Source: CAZAIO01 sp964485235 (GTDB lineage Bacteria > Chloroflexota > Dehalococcoidia > GIF9 > UBA5629). Taken from it: a stretch of DNA of 24,460 nucleotides. This document shows positions 7,268 through 13,746 of the stretch, piece after piece (position 1 is the stretch's first letter; every line of letters starts with the position of its first letter). The DNA is taken from assembly GCA_964485235.1 (NCBI GenBank), contig CAZAIO010000028.1:1-24460 (forward strand). The letters are read 5' to 3'. The translations under genes and the position numbers were made by a program. The notes beneath the pieces are model-generated. The model was not told the origin of the DNA and made no database searches. It saw nothing but the letters and a program-made list of their open reading frames with translations.

Positions 7268-7960
7268 CTATGTAGTGATAAACAATGCCGTCCCGCTTTT
7301 TCGGGATCCCGGCATTCTTTTTCTTCTCAATGCACCGGTAGGACATAATGAAACACATGCATCGCAGTCCCGGCATGCTTCGGAATCCAGAGGTTGGTCC
7401 ATGCCGAAAATTACTTTCGAATCGAACCCGCGATAAGCGATACTGAGAACTCCTGCAGGTTCCCCTGCTATTTCATTACAGGCTCTTATGCATCGTCGGC
7501 ACAATATACATTTAGAAAGGTCCCGTTCGATATACAGGCTTACATCATCAACCGGATAATAACGTTTTCTTGCTTTAAATCGGGGGATCCCCACTCCAAG
7601 TTCAGCAGCGATCTTGCGTAATTCGCAAATATTAGCCTTATCACATAAAAAACAATTTCCTGTATGTGTTGACAGAAGAAGCTCTACAATAACAAATCGC
7701 GCTTCCATAACCCTGGAAGAATTTGTATGTATCACCATACCTTCGGCAATGGGTGTGTGGCATGAACCTACCAGTGTCCTGGAACCTTCAACCTCGACTA
7801 CACAGAGACGACATGCTCCCAGCGGACTGAGTTCCGGCCTGTGGCAGAGTGTGGGTATCACTATGCCGTTTTGTGCGGCAAGGTCGAGAATAGTCATCCC
7901 CTTCTCTCCCGTAAGATGTCTGCCGTTTATTGTTATATGAACAGAGTCCTTTGCCTCCAT
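7268..7960 (-). CDS. HoxU / NuoG N-terminus-like iron-sulfur subunit
   Basis: 230 residues. ATG with GGAAGAGAG upstream. Domains in order: plant-type [2Fe-2S] ferredoxin (C39, C50, C53, C67), the His-Cys3 [4Fe-4S] domain (H99-x3-C103-x2-C106-x5-C112), and two further [4Fe-4S] sites (C151-C161 in CILCRRC...C; C196-C206 in CRDCDACVSLCP). The protein ends there, so the molybdopterin-like body of NuoG or FdhA is missing, as in HoxU. It is the first gene of the operon and should wire electrons between NuoEF and MetV. A symbol is withheld because hoxU, nuoG-like and fdh/hyd adaptor subunits cannot be separated by eye. Confidence 0.88.
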   Translation of the reverse strand: MEAKDSVHITINGRHLTGEKGMTILDLAAQNGIVIPTLCHRPELSPLGACRLCVVEVEGSRTLVGSCHTPIAEGMVIHTNSSRVMEARFVIVELLLSTHTGNCFLCDKANICELRKIAAELGVGIPRFKARKRYYPVDDVSLYIERDLSKCILCRRCIRACNEIAGEPAGVLSIAYRGFDSKVIFGMDQPLDSEACRDCDACVSLCPTGALRRKRMPGSRKSGTALFITT

Positions 7961-8166
7961 CTCTCTTCCACACGCTTTTTCCTGTTACCAATGAACAACA
8001 GATGCCGGATACAAACGTTAACTATTTTCTTTACAGGTATTCCCCGGGCTGTCGGCAAGCCAGAACGTAACTTAAATGTAATAGTAAACAAACGTATTTC
8101 ATAGAATAAGAGGTTTTTACCCCAAAAGATACAAGGACATTACCCTACTTTTATCGACAAAACTAC

Positions 8167-8196
8167 TTGACAAATGATAATATTCAAGTATATCCT
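8167..8196 (+). promoter_or_regulatory. Promoter-like sequence upstream of the nested hairpin
   Basis: A consensus -35 TTGACA (8167-8172) is followed by TATATCCT; read as TATATC the spacer is 16, as TATCCT it is 18. It lies about 390 bases before the next gene but only about 90 before the hairpin at 8291, so it may drive a short non-coding transcript. Confidence 0.4.
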
Positions 8197-8290
8197 ATTA
8201 TTGAATGCTGGAACTTATATAACCGTTTTGTGGTCAATATCTAATTGGTTTTACGGGATCGGATCGTAAAGCTGCTATACATTAAATGTG

Positions 8291-8331
8291 AAGGAGCATC
8301 ACAGGATGTTCCTGTTATATTTATGCTCCTT
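8291..8331 (+). ncRNA. Nested hairpin, candidate small RNA or structured leader
   Basis: An outer stem of nine bases, AAGGAGCAT (8291-8299) with ATGCTCCTT (8323-8331), encloses an inner perfect stem ACAGGA (8301-8306)/TCCTGT (8310-8315) with a 3-base loop. There is no following run of Ts, so it is not a plain terminator. The promoter-like element at 8167-8196 would transcribe through it. The 5' arm contains an AGGAG anti-Shine-Dalgarno-binding-like sequence that would be hidden in the stem. RNA status is inferred only from structure and position. Confidence 0.3.
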
Positions 8332-8586
8332 TAGATTATCTTGTTTAATAACCTTCCTCTGCTAACCCGATACTATTTTCTTCTGTAGTGATAATTATTG
8401 TCCGCCTATTATTATCCTTTTGCAGGTAGCACTAATGTCACAGGACTAAAGTGCCACTTGAAACCGCTATTCCATGTTTATTACGTCATATAATAATAAT
8501 GATGTGCCGTAATATTACCGGTTATAAAAGTTTTATTGAATCTGTATAGATACGGTTGGATTATTAAAACGGATTGATAGTACAGT

Positions 8587-9543
8587 ATGAAAGACAACCT
8601 GACATATAAGTTTATTTTAACAGCGATATTGTTCATTATATTGGCACCGATAACCGCATGCAGTACACCTGCACCGGTCGTGAATTTACCGGTTCTCTCT
8701 TTTCAGTCGAACCAGCTCGTTAAAAATCCCCCGCCGGAAGAAATCGAGTTGCATATCCCGGTGACTGAAGATGCTGAATGGAAAAGAATCGAAACGTTTA
8801 CGGGCAGTGGAAATGATACAACGGCACCGTTTTCGATATCGAGCGATATGTGGCGAATACACTGGGCGATTGATAGTATTTACCCCGAATATACTGCTTT
8901 CGATGTGTTTGTTTATAAACAGGATGAGCAAATTACCTTCAGGAAACAATTCTCTAATCACGGTACAGACAGTTCAGGTACGGTCTCTATCGAACTGGAC
9001 GCAGGTACCTACTATATAAAGGTGATTGCCACCAATCTCTATCGATGGAGCATTGCCGTAGATGACCATACGATACCTGACACGGAATCTCCGGTGCAGA
9101 TTACACATATTAACTATAAAGGAAGAGGCTTGTTGGAAAGCATAAAGGAAGAGGAAGATATTATTGAGGCGGATGAATATATTGAAATAAGCAATATGAG
9201 CAGTACACCGCAAAGCATAAGCGGTTGGAGATTGGTAAATATAACCAGTGGATTTCCTACATTTACATTCCCATCCTATTATCCTTTCAGTTATGCATTC
9301 AACAGCGAAGAAAAAGAATATACGATAGCACCATTAATACCCTGTGTACTGGAACCTTATCACAGTGTAAGAGTTTATACGGGAGAAGTGCATTACGAGT
9401 CCGGTGGATTCTGTTATTACTTCCTGCCTGGAAATATCTGGAACAATACAGAGCCGGATACAGCGGTTCTTTATAGTTCTTATAACAAAGAGGTCTCACG
9501 TAGAAGCTATATCATTGCTCCGCTTTCGGAAACAGACCAGTAA
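8587..9543 (+). CDS. Lipoprotein with C-terminal lamin-tail domain
   Basis: 318 residues. N-terminal lipoprotein signal with lipobox ITAC (C25), so it should be anchored outside the cytoplasmic membrane. Residues ~60-160 look like an all-beta domain (WRIHWAIDS, FDVFVYK, LDAGTYYIKV), similar in feel to pre-peptidase-type beta sandwiches. Residues ~168-310 match the lamin-tail domain pattern (PF00932): DEYIEISNMSSTPQSISGWRL, then FTFPS, a VRVYTG strand, and a late WNNTEPDTAVLYSS segment. Lamin-tail domains occur in bacterial cell-surface and secreted proteins, often nucleases, but no nuclease motif is visible here. The ATG at 8587 has only a weak ribosome site. The function is unknown; surface binding is a guess. 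Confidence 0.8.
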   Translation: MKDNLTYKFILTAILFIILAPITACSTPAPVVNLPVLSFQSNQLVKNPPPEEIELHIPVTEDAEWKRIETFTGSGNDTTAPFSISSDMWRIHWAIDSIYPEYTAFDVFVYKQDEQITFRKQFSNHGTDSSGTVSIELDAGTYYIKVIATNLYRWSIAVDDHTIPDTESPVQITHINYKGRGLLESIKEEEDIIEADEYIEISNMSSTPQSISGWRLVNITSGFPTFTFPSYYPFSYAFNSEEKEYTIAPLIPCVLEPYHSVRVYTGEVHYESGGFCYYFLPGNIWNNTEPDTAVLYSSYNKEVSRRSYIIAPLSETDQ

Positions 9544-9630
9544 CCGGCTATAACAAGATTAACTGCCGGGACACAGCACATTAACAATAAAGTCGGTAAT
9601 AGCTACAGTGCGTCGATAATGTAGGAACGG

Positions 9631-9810
9631 TTATTTTCGCGGTCCGGCATTTTCATCTTTACTTTTAACGATTTCAAGATATGCTGCTATCGCAAAAACT
9701 ACGCCGAGTAATGCAAATGCCACTGCTGTCAACGGTGTTTTTTCAAAGAAGGAGCCGGCTATCGCACCGTATAACGCTGCTACCGACGCAAGAGGCCATA
9801 CAATTTTCAT
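9631..9810 (-). CDS. Small two-helix membrane protein (59 residues)
   Basis: A short frame on the minus strand from ATG at 9810 to TAA at 9631, preceded by an excellent ribosome site GGGAGG. It encodes a hydrophobic helix (~3-19, VWPLASVAALYGAIAGSFF), a short polar turn (EKTP) and a second helix (~27-46, LTAVAFALLGVVFAIAAYLE), then a charged tail KSKDENAGPRK. The pattern of two helices with a positive tail and the strong ribosome site support a real gene. No family recognised. Confidence 0.7.
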   Translation of the reverse strand: MKIVWPLASVAALYGAIAGSFFEKTPLTAVAFALLGVVFAIAAYLEIVKSKDENAGPRK

Positions 9811-10228
9811 AGTGAATCCTCCCTGTAATATGTTTCGCAGTATCGTGTCAAATTCAATTTGTAATCGTATTATCGTTATAAACCGGTAATTCCAGGTGCT
9901 ATTATCATACTATTTTTTACTTAACAGGACAGAAGACAATATTATGATTATTATGTAAATTATACAACTGTATATGTCTAAACAAAACAGCATTTATCGC
10001 TTAAAAACATGGATTCCGGATAACCGTCATCACTTTTCAACCTGACAGGGTCCCGTCCGCCGGACTATAAAATAATTGAAGTAAACCATTTATCATATCA
10101 TCCGTTTATTAGGTAAATACAGTAAATTAGAACGTCCCGAGCCCCGAGCAGAAGTAATACTGACAACAAAGACCATTTAATAAAAACATGGTAATTAACA
10201 GGACAATAATTTACGAGGTAAGATAATT
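9811..10228. other. Intergenic region without recognised genes
   Basis: 418 AT-rich bases between the divergent small membrane protein and the zinc-ribbon gene. I see no coding frame with a ribosome site. A TTGACA is present on the minus strand about 45 bases before the membrane-protein start, but no -10 at a usable distance. Confidence 0.5.
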
Positions 10229-10426
10229 ATGCTATCAATTAAACTTGAAGACCAGATAGAAAAACCGGTCATAGTGCCCAGATTGAAAGAATTACTCGCC
10301 CCCTGTCCAATTTGCGGCGGTACTACAGACATGGATATTGGAAATCATATCGTCTGTCAGAGCTGCAAACAGGAGTGGACTATTACCGGTAAACCGCTCC
10401 TCAGTCCGGCCGAATATATGTCGTAA
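10229..10426 (+). CDS. Small zinc-ribbon protein (65 residues)
   Basis: ATG with ribosome site GAGGTAAG at 10215-10222. Two Cys pairs, CPIC (~26-29) and CQSC (~43-46), 13 residues apart, make a classic zinc ribbon (APCPICGG, then IVCQSCKQEW). The N-terminal 22 residues are polar with no membrane segment. The protein may be a small regulator or adaptor. No specific family is recognised and nothing in the neighbourhood fixes its role. Confidence 0.75.
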   Translation: MLSIKLEDQIEKPVIVPRLKELLAPCPICGGTTDMDIGNHIVCQSCKQEWTITGKPLLSPAEYMS

Positions 10427-10560
10427 CGCACTATACCTTTTCGATGGTATACTTGACCGGAATGAACAAGCGCTTATTAATATAATACCGGATTACTGTC
10501 ACGATCGATTTCCATTAATAAGCACCCTCTGTATAAGTATTAGTCTGTGTCGGTTCACAC

Positions 10561-10589
10561 TTTTACTTCAATCTCACAAGATGTATAAT
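10561..10589 (+). promoter_or_regulatory. Candidate promoter for the zinc-ribbon/Ig-like gene
   Basis: TTTTAC (10561-10566), 17-base spacer, consensus TATAAT (10584-10589), about 57 bases before the ATG at 10647. The -10 is perfect, the -35 weak. Confidence 0.4.
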
Positions 10590-10646
10590 CTGACTCGATA
10601 TCGGAAATGAAAACGATAAATATCACAGATTACGGAAATAACTGAA

Positions 10647-11765
10647 ATGCAGCAACCGGCTCTCTGTACTGCCTGCGGCGCTGAAAATATCCAGGGCGAT
10701 AAATTTTGCAGGCAATGCGGCGAAAAATTACTGCAATATTGTCCGCAATGCGGGACAATCATAGATACTCCATCAAAATTCTGCCATGAATGCGGAGCCA
10801 GATTAGAACCACAGACCATAGCGGAAGATACTCCCACGGAAGATACCCCCGCAGAAAATACCCCTGCACAGGAACCTCAAACCATAACTCCCATAACTCC
10901 TGAGTCCACTTATCCGGAGGCACCTGCACCTAAAAAACGCGGAAGTAACAAATCGCTTTTCGGCGTTATAGCCATAGGCGCCTCTATTATATTGCTCCTC
11001 GTCGGACTTGCTATAGGAATATTATTCGTACTGGACTTTCTCAGTTGTAGTCCATCATCGCCGGTGATGCCCGATATCCAGACAGCGGAACCGGCACCGG
11101 AACAGCAACCGGTGGCAATAGACCCGCCTGTAATTCTTTCCTTTACAATAGACCCGCCGAAAATAACGACCGCAGAGTCAACTATGGCGACCTGGGAAGT
11201 GACGGGGGCAGATAAAATAAGCATCGACCACGAAGTTGGCGAAGTTGCTCCTACCGGCAGTATGTCACTATCACCTGCACAGAGCACGGTATACCGGCTC
11301 ACCGCAAGCAATGACGGCGGCAATGTGACCAGGACTGCATCCGTTACTGTTATTGAGAATGTCCGCGCAAAAGATATCGCGCTCAAACCCGAAGACGTCG
11401 GACCCGACGGATATCAATTCCGACATGACTATGCACCGTCAATGAAAGACACGATCTCTACTTATGGAGCCAACTACAGGCTCGGTGAAGAGTCGATGGA
11501 TAATCTGGTCGTGATCTATACCACAGTTTCAAAAGCGGTTACCAGTTTTTATGAAATAAAGTCCAATCATAAGCAATATGTAACTGACATTCTCGATATC
11601 GGCGACCTTGCATACTATTCCACAATAACCGAGTTGCTACCGGAAGAGACAGACATGTATATAATCTACTTTCAAAAAAACAACGTTTACGTAAGTATTG
11701 GAGAGTGTTCCAATCTGGACAGACTTGTCAAATACGCTAAACTTGTAGAATCCCGTATTCAGTAA
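10647..11765 (+). CDS. Membrane-anchored double zinc-ribbon protein with extracellular Ig-like region
   Basis: 372 residues. The N-terminus carries two zinc ribbons: C7/C10 with C21/C24, and C32/C35 with C46/C49 (CTACG, FCRQCGEKL, YCPQCG, FCHECGARL). A Thr/Pro/Glu-rich linker follows (~55-98, repeated EDTP/ENTP units), then a single transmembrane helix (~104-131). The outer part begins with a Pro-rich stretch, then an Ig-like beta domain (~158-235; FTIDPPKITTAESTMATWEVTGA, STVYRLTASNDGG). A C-terminal domain (~240-372) is of unknown type. The zinc ribbons should stay in the cytoplasm. No strong ribosome site precedes the ATG. Proteins built this way are common in several anaerobic lineages but have no assigned function. 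Confidence 0.8.
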   Translation: MQQPALCTACGAENIQGDKFCRQCGEKLLQYCPQCGTIIDTPSKFCHECGARLEPQTIAEDTPTEDTPAENTPAQEPQTITPITPESTYPEAPAPKKRGSNKSLFGVIAIGASIILLLVGLAIGILFVLDFLSCSPSSPVMPDIQTAEPAPEQQPVAIDPPVILSFTIDPPKITTAESTMATWEVTGADKISIDHEVGEVAPTGSMSLSPAQSTVYRLTASNDGGNVTRTASVTVIENVRAKDIALKPEDVGPDGYQFRHDYAPSMKDTISTYGANYRLGEESMDNLVVIYTTVSKAVTSFYEIKSNHKQYVTDILDIGDLAYYSTITELLPEETDMYIIYFQKNNVYVSIGECSNLDRLVKYAKLVESRIQ

Positions 11766-11924
11766 GACTGCAAAAACTCCTTTATCATAGGCAACAATCA
11801 AAATTCAAAATTGCTGATACCCGTATTTGCGAACAATGAATAGAGGTTATGTAAATTGGTTTTTCATTAACAGGGCCTCTTGTGATAAGATGGTACACTG
11901 TTTGATCAACTGAAAAGGTGAAAT

Positions 11925-12533
11925 ATGAAACAATCGATAGTCAAAGGTTTACTATTCCTTCTTATAACAATATCCATGATTCTACCTTGCGGGTGTAATG
12001 GGAACACGCCAACCGATAACTATCCTCCTCTTCCTACTGCGACCCTCTCGGTACCGTCGAATGAACTTATTAACGCATCCCAACCCTACCATAATGAAGA
12101 CTACAAGTTTTCAACCAGATATTGTAACGAGATGCAACTGGTGGAAAACCAGGGGGCTGCCGTGGCTTTCCTAGGCGATATGCTTGGAGACATGGCACAC
12201 TTTATCACTATTTCTGTAGTGGTGAAAGAACTGCCTAAAAAAACATCATTACGTGATTACATCGAGCAGAACAAACAGGCGGGCGAAACGGCACTTCAGG
12301 ACTATTCATTGATAAGCGAAGAGGAACTTACCGTTGCCGGTACACAGGCGATAAAGGTCATGTACAGTTTCGCGGCAAGTGTAGGCGACTATAACTATAC
12401 ATTCGAAAATACGATGACTTCGTTTGTGAAGGGTAAAAACGTCTACAATGTTATATACTCGGTACCGGACGAAGTTTACAACCAGTATAAAGACTGCTAC
12501 GACCTGATACTTTACACATTTGAATTTGATTAA
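11925..12533 (+). CDS. PsbP-like lipoprotein
   Basis: 202 residues. ATG with AAAGGTG close upstream (11914-11920, spacing 4). A signal peptide runs to about C24 in LPCGCNGN, a plausible but atypical lipobox (Gly at -1, Cys at -2). The mature part resembles the PsbP/Mog1 fold family: YHNEDYKFSTRY at the start, a middle ISVVVKELP strand with a following helix (SLRDYIEQNKQ), then ELTVAGTQAIKVMYSF and the YNVIYSVP strand. Such proteins are widespread outside photosynthetic organisms with unknown function. Nothing here indicates photosynthesis. The family call rests on pattern only. Confidence 0.7.
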   Translation: MKQSIVKGLLFLLITISMILPCGCNGNTPTDNYPPLPTATLSVPSNELINASQPYHNEDYKFSTRYCNEMQLVENQGAAVAFLGDMLGDMAHFITISVVVKELPKKTSLRDYIEQNKQAGETALQDYSLISEEELTVAGTQAIKVMYSFAASVGDYNYTFENTMTSFVKGKNVYNVIYSVPDEVYNQYKDCYDLILYTFEFD

Positions 12534-12694
12534 TTCCCGATCAGAAATAAATTTTGTAAGGTAGTAAGAACGCCGTAAATTTATCAGCCGAATCCATTGT
12601 ACCTGCACACTGCTCGTGTTAGAATATTGCCGGCCTGTTTCCTTAGTCTGTTTTTGGTCTGAAGAAATAATACATATACACGGGAGAATATGAA

Positions 12695-13072
12695 ATGCAA
12701 AAATATACGATGCTCGGCGGAGTCCTCTCCATTATTTCCGGCGCATTCAGCATATTAAGTGCAATCGCATGTATAATAGCCATTATCATATTCGCTTTTA
12801 TTTCGTTCGACGGTAATCAGATTCCGGACGAAGCAATCACCGTTATCGCAATCGTTTATTCTGTAACAGGTTTCTTGCTGCTTCTGCTTGGAATACTGGC
12901 TATTATCGGCGGTGTATTCTGCATCAAGAAAAAGCACTGGCCTCTGGCGTTATCCGGAAGTATTGCCGGTACAATCATTTTCCTTCCCTGTGGTATTCCG
13001 GCATTGATTTTCACTACTCTAGCGAAACCGGAGTTCGGTAATACCGATACACCGGTCTCCTTAAACGGATAA
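12695..13072 (+). CDS. Small integral membrane protein, three hydrophobic segments
   Basis: 125 residues with hydrophobic helices at ~8-36, ~48-75 and ~83-108, the last containing PCGIPALIF, and a short polar tail. ATG with GGGAGA upstream (12682-12687). The Gly-rich first helix (GGVLSIISGAF) and the order of helices resemble DUF4064-type proteins, but I do not claim membership. It follows the PsbP-like gene by 161 bp on the same strand. Function unknown. Confidence 0.72.
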   Translation: MQKYTMLGGVLSIISGAFSILSAIACIIAIIIFAFISFDGNQIPDEAITVIAIVYSVTGFLLLLLGILAIIGGVFCIKKKHWPLALSGSIAGTIIFLPCGIPALIFTTLAKPEFGNTDTPVSLNG

Positions 13073-13115
13073 AAAACTGTAATCTCTTCATTTTTCTTAT
13101 ATTGCACGGGAAATC

Positions 13116-13136
13116 TTTCGTTTTCAGATAACGAAA
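13116..13136 (+). terminator. Weak hairpin after the membrane-protein gene
   Basis: TTTCGTT (13116-13122) and AACGAAA (13130-13136) form a 7-bp stem with a 7-base loop, 44 bases after the stop at 13072. There is no U-run, so its use as a terminator is uncertain. Confidence 0.3.
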
Positions 13137-13245
13137 AGTCAATAACCTGCAAAAGCAGACTCTGAGCAATACTTTCTACTATATAATTACAACTACAAAA
13201 CACCGCCATTCTATAACCGTTAGATAAAAAGCCACCCCACAAGCA

Positions 13246-13275
13246 TTGACTTTTTACATTAAAGAATATTAAAAT
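13246..13275 (+). promoter_or_regulatory. Promoter of the arsR-clc pair
   Basis: TTGACT (13246-13251), 18-base spacer, TAAAAT (13270-13275), followed after the AT-rich dyad by the arsR ribosome site. The -35 matches 5 of 6 and the -10 matches 5 of 6 consensus bases. Confidence 0.55.
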
Positions 13276-13294
13276 ATTTTAAATTAATAATATT
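13265..13294 (+). promoter_or_regulatory. AT-rich palindrome overlapping the -10, likely ArsR operator
   Basis: A perfect 14-base palindrome TTAAAATATTTTAA (13269-13282) lies inside a wider dyad AATATTA (13265-13271)/TAATATT (13288-13294). It covers the candidate -10 of the arsR promoter, the classic place for an autoregulatory site of an ArsR/SmtB repressor. It shares ATATTTTAAAT with the palindrome at 13701-13717. Confidence 0.5.
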
Positions 13295-13310
13295 ATAAGG
13301 AGTTGTATCC

Positions 13311-13673
13311 GTGGCCGATATGCAGGTGGACAACTTCAGGGCAGAGATATTTAAAACACTGGGGCATCCTCTCCGTATTAAAATTCTACGTTTGATCCGG
13401 TCGGGCGAAAAGAACGTGTCGCAGTTGCAGGAAAGCCTGGGGCTGGATGCATCTGTCACATCCCAACACCTCATGGCATTGCGCGCCAAGAATCTCGTTA
13501 CGGCGCGCAGAGAAGGGGCAAAGGTATTCTATACAGTCAAAGACCCGAAAATCTACCAGTTGCTGGACCTGGCACGGGAAATATTTGACCGTCATCTGAT
13601 CGATAGCAGAGCTTTGCTCGATGAACTTGAACGTGAAGAGCAAATACTCACACAGAACACACCTGATACATAG
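13311..13673 (+). CDS. ArsR/SmtB-family transcriptional regulator
   Basis: 120 residues, a winged helix-turn-helix repressor. The GTG start at 13311 is chosen because AAGGAG (13297-13302) lies 8 bases upstream; the ATG at 13320 would be too far from it. The motif FKTLGHPLRIKILRLI is typical of the family, the recognition helix lies around DASVTSQHLMALRAKNLV, and the wing around ARREGAKVFYTV. The classical metal site ELCVCD in helix 3 is absent (NVSQLQESL), so it is not an ordinary arsenic or cadmium sensor. The effector is unknown. It is followed 73 bp later by the CLC gene, with related palindromes in front of both, so it probably represses itself and the channel. Confidence 0.88.
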   Translation: MADMQVDNFRAEIFKTLGHPLRIKILRLIRSGEKNVSQLQESLGLDASVTSQHLMALRAKNLVTARREGAKVFYTVKDPKIYQLLDLAREIFDRHLIDSRALLDELEREEQILTQNTPDT

Positions 13674-13700
13674 CAGGAAATTGTAATTGTAAAATCATGC

Positions 13701-13717
13701 TTATATTTAAAATATAA
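13701..13717 (+). promoter_or_regulatory. Second AT-rich palindrome, between arsR and clc
   Basis: Perfect 8-1-8 inverted repeat TTATATTT A AAATATAA (13701-13717). Its minus strand contains ATATTTTAAAT, the core also found on the plus strand in the palindrome before arsR. Probable second operator for the same repressor. Confidence 0.45.
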
Positions 13718-13746
13718 AGAAAAGAGGTATACAAAGACATAGAATA

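Larger units (their letters stand above)
7961..8586. other. Divergent intergenic region
   Basis: 626 bases between the leftward nuo-met operon and the rightward lipoprotein gene. I found no convincing coding frame. It holds a promoter-like pair (8167-8196, plus strand), a small stem TTTACG/CGTAAA (8250-8255 with 8265-8270) and a nested hairpin (8291-8331). I could not assign the nuo-met promoter with confidence. A weak TTATAA-N17-TATAGA at 8522-8550 could serve the gene at 8587. Confidence 0.6.

Noticed and set aside
5574..7960. Part of respiratory complex I
   Set aside because: No membrane or other peripheral Nuo genes are present; the G-like subunit ends after its iron-sulfur domains and the genes are joined to metVF.
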